Under the pieces are notes generated by a model. It saw nothing but the letters and a program-made list of their open reading frames with translations. It did no database searches and was not told where the DNA came from. A stretch of 64,000 nt of DNA from Herbidospora sakaeratensis. Its GTDB lineage: Bacteria > Actinomycetota > Actinomycetes > Streptosporangiales > Streptosporangiaceae. Made by a program: the position numbers and the translations under genes. Shown piece after piece: positions 8,101-15,571 of this stretch. Location of the stretch: contig NZ_BBXC01000017.1 of assembly GCF_001570525.1 (NCBI RefSeq), forward strand, positions 184,249 to 248,248, in the 5' to 3' direction. Each line of letters opens with the position of its first letter. Positions within the stretch are counted from its first letter, which is position 1.

Positions 8101-9040
8101 GCCCTTCATACCAGTCGTCTGCGGCGGCGGTCAGCGTCACCGGGTAAGTGACCAGCGGGTCGGACAGGAACGTGAGGTCCGGGGTGAAGACCAGGGTGGT
8201 GCCGTCGTCGTCGAGAGTCACGCTCGCGCGGCCGACCTTGCCCGAGTCGAGCGCGCCCTGGGAATCGGCCGCCCTGGCGTCCCGCATCAGCGTGGGCCGC
8301 ACCGTGGTGACCGTCCGGTTGTCCTTGCCCACGATCGCCGGCCGTCCCGCGGTGTCCTCGGTGAGTGACAGGCCTTCGGGCAGGTCGAGCGGAACGCGGA
8401 AGGAGACGGGGGCGGTGGGCCGTTGCCGGATGACGATCTCCTGCTGGAATCCGGTCGGGGTCGCGGCCACCAGCAGGTCCCGGCCCTGCCCGTAGGCGTC
8501 CGGATAGGTCGCGGTGTTGCCCTTCAACTTCGGAGCGGGCAGTGTCGACGGCGTGGAGATCTGCACGTCGGCGCCGGCCGCCCGCGCCTTGATCAAGGTT
8601 CGGTCCTGGCCACTGGACAGCGTGAGATCTCCGGTCGCGGCTTTCGGCCTGATGGCACCGTTCGCCGCCACCAGAGTGGTGTCGATGGGCGTGAAGCCCT
8701 TACCGTCGGCGGTCCTGACACGGACGGGTTCGGTGTGCACCTCCATCCGGACGGTTCTGCCGTCCGGATTGGCGTAGTAGGTGGCGCTCTCGGAGCGCAT
8801 CGACTCGATCTCGACGCGCCGGTTGTCCATCTTGGCCTGAGCCAGGGCGAGCCCGACCGGGGTGTCGAGGGCCTTCTGCGGAGTCATGGGATCGGGTGCG
8901 GATGGTGGTGGAGGGGCAGTGGCGCCCTCGGCTTTCGCGGGCGCGCTCATCAGCGAGAGGGATAGCGTCAGAACGGTGATCAGGGCCGCCCGGCGGCGCG
9001 TCCGGGCGATGAAGCCCAACGCTGATCGTGATGTTTTCAC
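2192..9040 (-). CDS. Giant secreted DNRLRE/LamG protein with C-terminal NucA/NucB-type DNase domain
   Basis: 2282 residues. A signal peptide covers about 1-38, with a basic start and the hydrophobic run ALITVLTLSLSLMS. DNRLRE-type modules lie near 310-510 and 1000-1170. Each follows a homologous prodomain-like region containing the phrase ATYPDAYGQGRDLLV or a close copy. A Big_5-like Ig domain spans about 593-693. Four fibronectin-like repeats of about 105 residues run from 1172 to 1625, each with DGWxVRWRxRA. A LamG fold covers 1637-1777. The C-terminal 130 residues carry QCDEYPFASTEQG near 2213, the NucA/NucB signature, followed by SVRAV and NPFWVKI. Start is GTG with GGTTGGAG before it. 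The architecture resembles polymorphic or contact-dependent toxins; DNase activity is family knowledge, not shown here. A candidate immunity gene lies immediately downstream. Confidence 0.85.
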   Translation of the reverse strand: MKTSRSALGFIARTRRRAALITVLTLSLSLMSAPAKAEGATAPPPPSAPDPMTPQKALDTPVGLALAQAKMDNRRVEIESMRSESATYYANPDGRTVRMEVHTEPVRVRTADGKGFTPIDTTLVAANGAIRPKAATGDLTLSSGQDRTLIKARAAGADVQISTPSTLPAPKLKGNTATYPDAYGQGRDLLVAATPTGFQQEIVIRQRPTAPVSFRVPLDLPEGLSLTEDTAGRPAIVGKDNRTVTTVRPTLMRDARAADSQGALDSGKVGRASVTLDDDGTTLVFTPDLTFLSDPLVTYPVTLTAAADDWYEGHTGDWVNGGMDTWINDVDYQDSWDTFTQDQIVVGKSYSSNIAKRWRGYLKFPDIPDSFAGSTVENADLNLWNYQSNACGTSVGSGITASRITSDWEETTLHWNTQPSVTNAGADTEFGAYGDDCTGSMAYAWDLTHSLNQIVQAWVDGATNYGIRLTAGNESDLRNWRRYRSDEAGGCRTTPLESCKGQLHPPILTVDFELPVQPVIKDFFFTSPDPITSFPSYEDAIARSIYEPGENEQITIGDELGGQISGQRQGDAYEVETDQLDIGTEGYEGGGEDTRAPQVVSTEPADGAVEVPLDMTLKVAFHEPVAGAEVILEDADGTEVEGTLGYDGTETEVTFTPAQALRPGTTYKAVVTGATDLWDNMMSPRTWSFTTVAQAAGQWTFDDGEGATAADTSGNDHHASLNDTAAWIAGKSGTAVSNTPSQARVAASRTASGQGKAVEVAAETTPTSITYAQPDGKTYTTEVTAGPVRARQGDVWVPIDPTLVERNGALAPKAVDSGFALTVANGGTGAFVSMTTADGQSYSLRWPTPLPRPTVEKNVATYPDAAGKGADLVVTVLPTGFRHDVVLRERPEKPLELRIGVDTGGLTLSEDKGGRLLLTSRTGKKKTVASAPQPVMWEAKNKAIAERADSVKIATEVVTKDGRTELVLKPDHAFLSDPETRYPVRVDPTTTLTLTNDVDVWSEDNLFVPADPSAPYLMAGRFDGQLGRVHLRFTTTGLAGANVTNAKLALTNFDSSGCGTTVGAGIQVRRLTSTWSQNNLLWGNKPATTTEDAQTSFTGKGEGCSAGTGPMEWTVTGIAQDWAAGAANHGLVLMHPNESSTTENYRVFSPTEDWFGYGPAPTLTVTTVTSAPVVSALTATPAQVVNGVTTLTSLTPSLSGTVTDVASANLTGQFEVEHDPAVTGQGTGQIWTGSSGTVTSGGQATVAIPAGNLVDGWRVRWRARAANVVAGTTSAWSAWLAATVDVPNPTVGAFQVTPSQLVNGVTTTTSVTPALHTTVTDPAAQQVRVDFVVEHDPAATGQGAGQIWAGNVGGVASGTQASLTVPAGTLTDGWRVRWRVRAVNTATTVASPWSDWQSLAVDEPDPVSEPAVTALQITPSEQVGDGIVTSSRAPSLLVQVNDPAGKPLRAEAEIEHDAVQVWTGGVDDAPAGTQAVIAVPAGTLTDGWQVRWRARAVSATAQSAWSDWQSFTVVVPKPTATALTITPSKVVDGATVLTMLTPTLRAVVTHPTGQPLRAEAEIEHDGAQIWTGGVDGVASGAQAAIPVPGGELTDGWTVRWRLRAVTDQAPSPWSDWQQATLDVTQPGEEPLAQTADPVIQTDQSFTAAAWLRWSDKDGDYSVAEQRGTHQAPFRLGNEAHHGLVFTFTSGDVADAAVEGVLSDVEAPVDEWFHLAGVYDAEAGAASLYLNGNLVKTSPVTFTPWHADTAMTLGTRMRGDLDEVEIYQRPLASAEVAALLPAPAAQDPPITPDTRRAAAAAPYIPAFKYRHPSLEDCLATASSGRFVDSYSRMQDRPYNACWTAWIGYTGWEEKDDGDGKDHKPASWSKLVPKQLKIPLALVNLLHPGDVFSFRATWVAHSYLANNTGREIYNGGDSTDGMKPQDMKFWLKLSDFGIYNTGIRRSELDDELDDVLIRIGLETSSECAITSGAPSQLKTIESWRSGYSPFTISTSQPTAPKDRATCSIMPAITAYEGKQGKLRLWDQEILGSKGERLGVVRWGHGVPPNNLNAPSFRCDWRQAGLFGEQHKGGCVNIRADRVFTMSKSKNKNFLPVINHIETALNQNENAGTFPPFRPGDTTDDRDDVKYPPIRGPLGNERKKIISGNYAKPSNTPEGYALWRGSDGNEKTNRKIFSSHSVYVPQEDFSIVGTTGNYCKYYFKHLYDDNADGAFQCDEYPFASTEQGAAKDRIHYSVRAVHTSYNQNHGDALQAFYGQYRVIPYDPERTPTKVSDNPFWVKIVD

Positions 9041-9075
9041 TCCAACCTTTCGAACATATGTGGCAAAACGGAGTG

Positions 9076-9104
9076 ATCATCACATGGTTTTGGATACTTG
9101 TAAA
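9076..9104 (-). promoter_or_regulatory. Candidate promoter of the giant nuclease gene
   Basis: On the reverse strand TTTACA (9104-9099) and GATGAT (9081-9076) are separated by 17 bp, about 35 bp before the GTG start. The stretch is much more AT-rich than its surroundings and lies at the ragged end of the IS3 remnant. Confidence 0.4.
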
Positions 9105-9153
9105 GATCATTCTTGTGGTGACTTGGTCCGTGGTGTCCGATTTCTCGTCGGTG

Positions 9154-9363
9154 GACGTGATGTAGCGCCGTGGACTGATGGATGCGCTGGTGGTTGAACC
9201 GGTCGACCCACTCGGCGGTGGCCAGTTCGACGTCGGCCAGGCCTTTCCAGGGCTTGCGGGGTTTGATCAGTTCGGTCTTGAACAGGCCGATCTGCGATTC
9301 CATCAACGCGTTGTCCAGGGCGTCGCCGACAGTGCCGATCGAAGCGTCGATCTTGGCTTCGAA
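9154..9363 (-). pseudogene. IS3-family transposase (orfB) C-terminal remnant
   Basis: About 70 residues match the end of the IS3 integrase core: SIGTVGDALDNALMESQIGL, then FKTELIKPRKPWKGL, ELATAEWVDRFNHQR and I-H. The catalytic Glu region is included, but the earlier core and orfA are missing, and the usual C-terminal tail is lost. No terminal inverted repeats were found. The remnant ends about 110 bp upstream of the giant nuclease gene. Confidence 0.85.
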
Positions 9364-9809
9364 CAGATCTGCTGGGCAATCAGAGCCAGTGCAAGTGGCC
9401 GCTTGACACCGCGCGGGAGCCTCGCTGGGACAGATAAGGCTACGAATGCCGTATTTGACGACTGCCAGGGGATTCGGCGCATGGGCGGTGCGGGCCGCGA
9501 CCGGCCGAAGAGCCGCAGCGCGGCCCGCGACCGCCGACGCGCGCCGGACCGCCGCAGGCGGGCCGGCCTTGAAGACGTACAGATATTTTTCTTTCTGATC
9601 ATGCTGAGCGCAGCGTGTAGCTACATGGGACGTCTGCTGGTCTGAGACGTCCTGATGTCGTCCCGGCGTGTGGTCGTGCTGCTTGTTGCCCAACTCTCAT
9701 CCTCTATGTGGAGCCATACAGAGAGGAGTACGAGAAGGGAGGCAAGCATGCGACGAAGGGAGCAAGTACGTAGGCGTTGCCAGCGAGGCTGGGCAGAGGT
9801 TCCTGCTCG
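9364..9809. other. Unassigned stretch between IS3 remnant and recombinase module
   Basis: No recognisable gene on either strand. The part at 9490-9570 is very GC-rich, with many GGCCG-type inverted repeats. The part at 9570-9760 is closer to even base composition. A weak hairpin lies near 9700-9722. Frames here are arginine-rich and look like composition artefacts. Probably scar DNA from transposition. Confidence 0.5.
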
Positions 9810-9971
9810 GTGGCGGAAGTGACTGAGGAACTGCGGGCCAGGGTGGCTGCTTCTCGGGCGGCTCAGGGGTTGCCGCCGGTTATTGAGGATCTTGCGGTGT
9901 TGGAGCGGGTGGCGGCGGTGTTCCGGCTGGTTGGTGATGGGGAGTCGGGGCGCCGCCTGGTGGCCGCTTAG
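9810..9971 (+). CDS. Small ORF convergent with serine recombinase
   Basis: 53 residues from GTG 9810 (or 50 from GTG 9819): VTEELRARVAASRAAQGLPP, then VIEDLAVLERVAAVFRLV. Helical, charged and soluble. It converges on the recombinase and the two stop codons overlap by 4 bp. Small ORFs of this kind beside actinobacterial large serine recombinases are familiar to me, but I do not know a function. A directionality or accessory factor is one possibility. Confidence 0.55.
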   Translation: MAEVTEELRARVAASRAAQGLPPVIEDLAVLERVAAVFRLVGDGESGRRLVAA

Positions 9972-11392
9972 GCGATCCAGTCGAAGGTGAAGCGGTCGGG
10001 GTCCCACCTCTTGCGTGGGTTGGCGGGGGCGACTGAGATCGTGCGTACGGTGGCGGCGACGATCGCGCGTTGCTGGGAGACGTTCATCGCTTTCCACCGG
10101 TTGAGCATCTGTTCGGCGGTGCCGATGAAGGTGATCAGTGGTGAGTGGCGGGAGAGGCCAGCGAGCTCGGCGCGGTTCTTCTCCAGGCGAAGGTCGATCG
10201 GGGCGCGGGCGGCCATCCATTCTTTGCGACTGATTTCGCGGGTGGCCCATGCTTCGGCGAGTTCTTCAAGCTGCTCTTCGTCGGCGCGGACAAGTTCGGC
10301 GAGGTTGTGGTCGTCCCCGGTCTGGCTGCGGATGCGCTGGGCCAGGGTTGGGGAGTCGAGCGCGGTCAGCAGCATGTCGCGGACATGGTCGTCGGTTCGG
10401 GCGGTGTTGGTGGCGATGCCGCCGCAGGAGCCGCTGCCGGGGACATTTGGGCAGACGTAGCGGGGGACTCCCGTGCGAGGACGTCCGTTCATGCGGTGCC
10501 CACATCGGCCGCAGCGAAGGATGCCGGACAGTAAATAGGTGCGTCCTGTGGCGGACTGGCGGCGGTAGTCGCGGGCCGGGTCGTTGAGCAAGGCGCGGAG
10601 CCGGTCGGAATCCACTGCGGTGATGATGGCGGGCCATACGGCCTCGGCGACGATTTCGCCGAGAAGCGGCCGGGTGGTCTCAGAAGTGCTGCGCGGAGTG
10701 TGCTCGCGTCGGCCACTGATCCGCGCTGAAGCAAGTAACCGCCGCAGCGTGGTGGGGATCCAGTGCCTGTCGGCGGGTGTACGTACATCACGCTGCTCGA
10801 AGTCACGGCAGATGCTCGACAGCGATTCGCCGGCCAGGGCTCTCCGAGCTGCTTCCCGGATGATCGCCGCTTCTTCCTCAATGACGGTTATGCGATCGTC
10901 GGCGTAGCCGTACGGGCGCAATCCTCCTCCGGAGACCTTGCCCGCTTCGGCGTTCTGTCGTCGCTGCCGCTTTTGACGTTCTGCTTTGTGCTCTGCTTCG
11001 TGGCGGGCCGCTGCTCCGAGCATGCGGGCGATGAGGCGCCCGGTCGGTGTGCCGAGGTCGATTTCCCCGGTGACGGTGGCGAGTTCGATACCGCGTTTGT
11101 CGGCCAGGTCGATGACGTCTTCCAGCTCGCGAGGGGAGCGTGTCAGTCTGTCGACGTGCCAGCACACGATCGCGTCGACCGCACCGGCGTCAATGTCGTC
11201 CATGAGGCGTCGCCACGCAGGGCGCGGGCTGCCGGAGTAGGCGCTCACGTCGTTGTCCGGGTAGACGCCGACGATGTGCCAGCCCTTGCGCTCGACCAGA
11301 GCGCGGCAATCGGCCTCTTGGCGGGCGACTCCCAGACCTGCGCCCGCTCGATCCTGGCTGATCCGGCAGTAGATCGCTGCACGTCTCGTCAT
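9968..11392 (-). CDS. Large serine recombinase (integrase/resolvase family)
   Basis: 474 residues. The catalytic domain (about 1-150) starts RRAAIYCRISQDRAG, with the nucleophile Ser in CRIS, and contains AIVCWHVDRLTRSPRELEDV. A recombinase domain (about 160-260) includes GGGLRPYGYAD. A zinc-ribbon follows near 285-330, with cysteines in GILRCGRCGHRMNGR and Y-V-C-P. A coiled-coil segment of alternating Glu/Leu covers about 345-430. This is the order and length of serine integrases that move phages and islands by single-site recombination. The gene appears intact. The 51-bp repeat 11422-11472 lies 30 bp upstream of its start. Confidence 0.92.
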   Translation of the reverse strand: MTRRAAIYCRISQDRAGAGLGVARQEADCRALVERKGWHIVGVYPDNDVSAYSGSPRPAWRRLMDDIDAGAVDAIVCWHVDRLTRSPRELEDVIDLADKRGIELATVTGEIDLGTPTGRLIARMLGAAARHEAEHKAERQKRQRRQNAEAGKVSGGGLRPYGYADDRITVIEEEAAIIREAARRALAGESLSSICRDFEQRDVRTPADRHWIPTTLRRLLASARISGRREHTPRSTSETTRPLLGEIVAEAVWPAIITAVDSDRLRALLNDPARDYRRQSATGRTYLLSGILRCGRCGHRMNGRPRTGVPRYVCPNVPGSGSCGGIATNTARTDDHVRDMLLTALDSPTLAQRIRSQTGDDHNLAELVRADEEQLEELAEAWATREISRKEWMAARAPIDLRLEKNRAELAGLSRHSPLITFIGTAEQMLNRWKAMNVSQQRAIVAATVRTISVAPANPRKRWDPDRFTFDWIA

Positions 11393-11421
11393 GGGTCACA
11401 TAGATACACGCTCGTAGGAAC

Positions 11422-11472
11422 GGGTGTCGCCTGTCCTGTTGGTCTTACTTCTGGTGAGGCGTAGAGCTGCGG
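11422..11472 (+). repeat. 51-bp direct repeat, left copy (candidate att-like site)
   Basis: Matches 18395-18445 at 47 of 51 positions in the same orientation, including the identical core CTTCTGGTGAGGCGTAGAGC. The rest of the 319-bp stretch 11393-11711 shows no gene. Its place 30 bp before the recombinase start is typical of integrase attachment sites, but near-identity over 51 bp is more than recombined attL/attR sites must share. Confidence 0.6.
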
Positions 11473-11711
11473 CTTCGGCCTGAACCACTGGCCCTGGGTC
11501 GGGTCCCTGCGGGGAGCTGATCTCGGGCCAGACGTGTGTTCGGCGACGAATTTCTCCGAGAGCTCCAGTCGAGCTGTGGTGCTCACCCCTCGACGTCGGC
11601 GGGTGGGGGTCGCGGTCCCTGTCGGGCGGAGGCCGTCTGGTTAGACTCGACGGATCACGCGCCGGTCATGCCGGTCGTACCCTGCCATCTCACTGACTTG
11701 CGAGACATTCC

Positions 11712-12041
11712 ATGATCTTCATTACGGCGAAGTTCCACGTGCTGCCCGAGTATGCCGACCAGTGGCCGGAGATCACACGCGAATTCACCGAGGCCACTCG
11801 CGGTGAGCCTGGCTGCTTGTGGTTCGACTGGTCGCGCAGTGTCGAGGACCCGACGGAGTACGTCCTCGTCGAGGCATTTCGGGATGGCGATGCGGGAGGT
11901 GCGCACGTCCAGTCCGATCACTTCAGGAAGGCGCAGCAGACGTTGCCCCGCCATCTCGCCGAGACCCCCCGGATCGTCAACGCGACGCTTCCGCAGGACG
12001 ACTGGTCACTTCTCGGCGAGATGGCCGTGCCTGAGTCGTGA
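11712..12041 (+). CDS. Antibiotic biosynthesis monooxygenase (ABM) family protein
   Basis: 109 residues forming a single ABM ferredoxin-like domain: MIFITAKFHVLPEYADQWPE, E-P-G-C-L-W-F-D-W in the second strand, and EYVLVEAFRDGD in the third. An H-V-Q-S-D-H-F-R helix follows, with the His seen in many members. These small cofactor-free or haem-binding dimers oxidise quinols, aromatic polyketides or haem; the substrate is not predictable here. No clear ribosome-binding site precedes the ATG. Its stop touches the start of the decayed PaaX copy. Confidence 0.85.
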   Translation: MIFITAKFHVLPEYADQWPEITREFTEATRGEPGCLWFDWSRSVEDPTEYVLVEAFRDGDAGGAHVQSDHFRKAQQTLPRHLAETPRIVNATLPQDDWSLLGEMAVPES

Positions 12042-12345
12042 GGCAAGCTTGGGGCGTGAATGTCGACGTGCCCGCGGACGATGTCAGAGCCCCCGGGCGC
12101 AGGCCGGGCCGAATCCGCGGCACCTGCACTGCTCGGTGAGTTCGGTATCAGCGAGTCCAGCGCGCGGGCCGTGTTGTCGCGGTTGACCGGCCTGGTCTGA
12201 TCGCCATGCGGGGATCTGGACGGCCGCCCGTCTATCACCTGACACCGCAGGCGATCGCCAGGCATCGCTCCCCGGCCGCCGCGGTGGACCGGCGACTGGG
12301 TGACCGTTTCCTTCTCGATTCGGCAGTCGGGCCAGGCCGCGCGGC
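12042..12345 (+). pseudogene. PaaX-family regulator pseudogene (decayed copy of 22155-23141)
   Basis: Nucleotide similarity to the intact gene begins in its leader (GGCAAGCT...GGGGCGTG) and covers the N-terminal helix-turn-helix coding part and the stretch ending G-Q-A-x-R-H. About 100 bp of the HTH region and other blocks are deleted and several frames are broken. The stretch GAGTTCGGTATCAGCGAGTC is nearly identical to the intact gene. At 12345 it fuses straight into the esterase remnant. Confidence 0.88.
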
Positions 12346-12590
12346 ACTTCTCCTGCGGAGGACTGGAGGCCTATGCCGTCTCCTACGACGCGCGTATCAC
12401 CACGACGACCAGCTCAGCGGCTGACGAAGCCGATCGCCTACTTCATCGGCGGGTCCAGTGACTCGCCTACCCGAACGCCATGGACGACTGGGGCAGACTG
12501 CCGTCGGGGCTGCCCGCGTTCATGGGCAATCTGAAGGTCGGACACGGCGGCGAGTTCGGCCGCGTGGCGGTGCTCTACGGCGTGCCGCAC
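12346..12590 (+). pseudogene. Secreted esterase pseudogene (decayed copy of 23285-24541)
   Basis: It starts at the nucleophile motif, coding F-S-C-G-G, then E-A-Y-A-V-S, and continues through KPIAYFIGG and AFMGNLKVGHGGEFGRVAV of the intact esterase. Frameshifts and gaps break it; signal peptide, N-terminal half, linker and CBM2 are absent. Together with the preceding remnant it shows that a copy of the PaaX-esterase locus lost about 1.2 kb internally. The region 12591-12888 has no recognisable gene. Confidence 0.88.
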
Positions 12591-12888
12591 ATCGGTCGCC
12601 TGTGTTGGCGAAGAAAATCTCATGGTCTGCCGCCCTGGAAGGGCAAAGCCCACACCGTTATTACGGCAGCGCCAAGCTAGGTGACCCCCCGAGTGGATCG
12701 ACTGCACATACGAGCCTGACGGACTCGGAGAAGTAAGCGCGGCAGTGCCGCGAGATTCGATACCGAAGTTCGCATGGACGATGCGGAAAATCGTGGCCCG
12801 GGTGTCCTTCCGGCGGATCACGTCGGGGCGACACTGCCGGCGGGGGATGCGGTTTATGCTCGGGAGCGATTCGGCGACAGGGGTTCGG

Positions 12889-14961
12889 ATGTTACTTCGA
12901 CGGCTGCCCCCCATCCTCGCCGCGCTGATTCTGGCCGGGTTCGTGCCGCTGGCCTCGGCCGGGTCGACCGTCGTGACATGGCCCCGGGCGGCCACCACCT
13001 GCCAGGAGACGTCACCCGGTGGCGTTCCCGCCTCGTTCGGGGCGCCCGTCGCGATGGACATGGGCGGTCACTCCGACGTGACCTCGGTGGCCGTGGGTGA
13101 GCTGGACGGCCGGCCCGTCGCGATCAGCGCTGGTGTCGAGCACACCATCCGGATCTGGGACAGGGCCACGCTGAAACCGATCGGCGATCCGATCCCCGGC
13201 GACGGGCCGGTGGCGTACGGCACTGTCGACGGCAGATCCGTCATCATCGGCCGGAGCCACGGGGCGCTCCAGAGGTGGGACGCGAGCACTCGGCTGCCCG
13301 TCGGCGGACCGCTCCCCGCCGGGCGGGTTCATGCCGTCGCGTTCGGCGAGCTCGACGGCAGGCCGATCGCCGCCGCGGCGGGCAGCGACGGCGCCCACGT
13401 GTTCGATCTGGCGACCGGGCACCGGATCGGTCCGCCCATCGGCACCGGGGTCTTCAGCGCCGTCGCGCTGACCCGCGTCCACGGCGTCCCGCTCGTGCTG
13501 ACCGGAGAGGCCGACGCCGTGATCGCCTGGGATCCGGTGTCCGGAAGACCCGTCGGGAAACCGCTCACTCTTCAGGACGAGTTCATCCAGAACATCAACA
13601 CGATCAGGACGACCACGATCGGCGGCCGTCCGGTGGCCCTGATCCCCACGGCCGATCTCGGGGTGATCCGCTGGGATCTGGTCACGCGTGAGGCGACCTA
13701 CCACTCGCCGGAGGGGAGGTTCGGCCCTTCGTCGCTCGCCGTGCTGAACGGCCGGACCGTGTTCGTCTCGGTCGAAACCGTCGGGGGCATCGCCACCGAT
13801 TCTTACGGATCGAGGCTCCGAAGCTCGATCGCGGTCATCGATCCGGCCACCGGTGAGAGGGTGTCGTCCTTCGAGATTCCGGGGCACGTCACGTCGCTGG
13901 CGGTCGGTGATCTCGGCGACCGTCCCCTGATCGTGACCGGCGGGCGCGACAACGCCGTCCGTGCCTACGATCTCGCCACCGGCCGGGAATCCGCTCCTCC
14001 CGCCACCGGGGGGCCCAACGGTGACATTCACAGCGTGAACGGCGAGTTGCACGGCAGACCGATCGTGGTGGCCCAGGGGAACGGTGACGACAGATTCCCC
14101 AAGGTGTGGGATCTCGGCAGTGGCAGGCCGCTGGACGCGCCGGTCAGGCTGCCCGGGGGCATCACCTCGTTCGCGACCGGCGACCACGGCGGACGAGCGG
14201 TTCTGGTCGCGGGGATCGGTTTCGGAGACTTCTCGATCCGGATATTCGATCTTGCCAGTCGAATGCCGATCGGCGGACCCCTCGTCGGCTCTGACGGCTT
14301 CGTCAACGGGGTCGCGCTGACCGGAGCCGATCGCCGGGCGCTAGTGGTCGGAGCGGTCGACGAGGACGACGCGGCCGGTGACCCTTCCATTCGGGGTGCG
14401 GTACGCATCTGGGACTTTCCTTCGGGAGCGCTGCTGCACGATCTCCCCGTCAGAAACGGCCCAGCCGGGCAGCTGGGCCTCATCAGCCTCGCCGACCGGC
14501 CGGTCGCGGTGACCTTCAGCGCCACCCGCGCCCGGCTCTGGGACGTCGGCGCGGGAAAACGGATGGCATCGTTCCGCATCGCGAAGACCGAGCACTCGGC
14601 CCCGGTGGAGATCGCCTTGTTCGACTGTACGGCGGTCGCGATCGTGGCCACAGGCAGGACCGTGGAACTCTATGACCTCGCCACGGGCGAGCAGGTCGAG
14701 CGTCCGTTGCTCGGCCACTCCAAGCAGGTGAACAGCATCGCCTCCGGACGGGTCGCCGGTGTCCCGATCGCGGTCACCTACTCGCCGCAGGACAGGAGCA
14801 TGCGGGTCTGGGATCTCACGACCAGCCGGCAGATCGGGACGCTTCAGCGTCCTTCCCGCTACCTCGGCTCTCTCTCGATGAGCTACCTCGACGGCCGCGC
14901 CGTGCTTGTCGGCGGCGGCCGCGAAGCGTTGTGGACCTGGGATCTGGGGCCTGCCGCGTAA
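12889..14961 (+). CDS. Secreted WD40-like beta-propeller protein
   Basis: 690 residues from ATG 12889, chosen because AGGGG lies 5 bp upstream and the signal peptide LLRRLPPILAALILAGFVPL starts here. The rest is a long series of about 45-residue repeats with the phrases LDGRPVAISAG, RIWD and PIGGPLxG; an R-W-D or I-W-D ends most blades. No enzymatic domain was seen. The fold suggests a two-propeller extracytoplasmic binding or scaffold protein. Similar repeats occur in sensor regions of actinobacterial WD40 proteins, but here no kinase or HTH is attached. A TATGCT at 12855-12860 could be its -10 element. Confidence 0.8.
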   Translation: MLLRRLPPILAALILAGFVPLASAGSTVVTWPRAATTCQETSPGGVPASFGAPVAMDMGGHSDVTSVAVGELDGRPVAISAGVEHTIRIWDRATLKPIGDPIPGDGPVAYGTVDGRSVIIGRSHGALQRWDASTRLPVGGPLPAGRVHAVAFGELDGRPIAAAAGSDGAHVFDLATGHRIGPPIGTGVFSAVALTRVHGVPLVLTGEADAVIAWDPVSGRPVGKPLTLQDEFIQNINTIRTTTIGGRPVALIPTADLGVIRWDLVTREATYHSPEGRFGPSSLAVLNGRTVFVSVETVGGIATDSYGSRLRSSIAVIDPATGERVSSFEIPGHVTSLAVGDLGDRPLIVTGGRDNAVRAYDLATGRESAPPATGGPNGDIHSVNGELHGRPIVVAQGNGDDRFPKVWDLGSGRPLDAPVRLPGGITSFATGDHGGRAVLVAGIGFGDFSIRIFDLASRMPIGGPLVGSDGFVNGVALTGADRRALVVGAVDEDDAAGDPSIRGAVRIWDFPSGALLHDLPVRNGPAGQLGLISLADRPVAVTFSATRARLWDVGAGKRMASFRIAKTEHSAPVEIALFDCTAVAIVATGRTVELYDLATGEQVERPLLGHSKQVNSIASGRVAGVPIAVTYSPQDRSMRVWDLTTSRQIGTLQRPSRYLGSLSMSYLDGRAVLVGGGREALWTWDLGPAA

Positions 14962-15157
14962 TGCGGAAGGACCGCCCCATAATCATCGCAGCGTCCGTCG
15001 ATGCCGTAACGAACGTCACGTCCCACCGGGTTCACCGCCGCCCTCTTCATGTGGGCCACCTCGCCACAGCGGCTCCCGCCCTCGCCCATGGCGAGGTCTG
15101 CGCCGAGGCCACGGCCGCGGTGATCTTCCTTCCGCGCCTCCGTGACGACGTTCGCGG

Positions 15158-15571
15158 CTACTCGGCGTAGGGCTGGTCGGCGCCCTGGGAGCTGTAGCCG
15201 AGACTCCAGATGTAGCCGTCCGGGTCGGCGAAGGTGCCGCCGTAGCCGCCCCACGGCAGAGCGCCGGCGGGCTTGAGGATCGTCGCGCCGGCTTTCTCGG
15301 CCTCGGCCATGATCTCGTCGACCCGCGTCTCGCTGCGGACGACGTAGGTCAGGACGAGTCCGCTGAAGCCGCTGCCCTGCTGGTCGGTGCCCACCTGGGC
15401 GGCCAGGCCCTCACGGCCGTAGAAGCCGACGGGCGAGGCGCCGTCGGAGGCGAAGAACACCGAGACCCCGAAGTCGTTCTCGATCTTCCAGCCGAGCCCC
15501 TCGGTGTAGAACTCCTTGGCCCGAGCCATGTCCCGGACGCCAAGAAGAATCGAGCTGACGTGTGCCTTCAT
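15158..15571 (-). CDS. VOC-family (glyoxalase/bleomycin-resistance fold) protein
   Basis: 137 residues with two beta-alpha-beta-beta-beta modules: SSILLGVRDMARAKEFYTEG with G-L-G-W-K near the N-terminus, and GGYGGTFADPDGYIWSLGYS near the C-terminus. The latter is the classic VOC D-P-D-G end with a metal-ligand-type position. GGAG precedes ATG 15571 by 8 nt, which decides against an upstream start. It is divergent from a LysR gene, so it is the likely target of that regulator. The substrate is unknown. A 196-bp stretch (14962-15157) before it holds nothing recognisable. Confidence 0.85.
   Translation of the reverse strand: MKAHVSSILLGVRDMARAKEFYTEGLGWKIENDFGVSVFFASDGASPVGFYGREGLAAQVGTDQQGSGFSGLVLTYVVRSETRVDEIMAEAEKAGATILKPAGALPWGGYGGTFADPDGYIWSLGYSSQGADQPYAE

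Noticed and set aside
9178..9645. 155-codon plus-strand frame opposite the IS3 remnant
   Set aside because: The reverse strand shows clear IS3 integrase sequence; the plus frame has no family resemblance.
11422..11472. Calling the 51-bp repeat a proven attL/attR pair
   Set aside because: The recombinase lies outside the repeat pair and recombined serine-integrase sites need not be this similar; kept only as a candidate.
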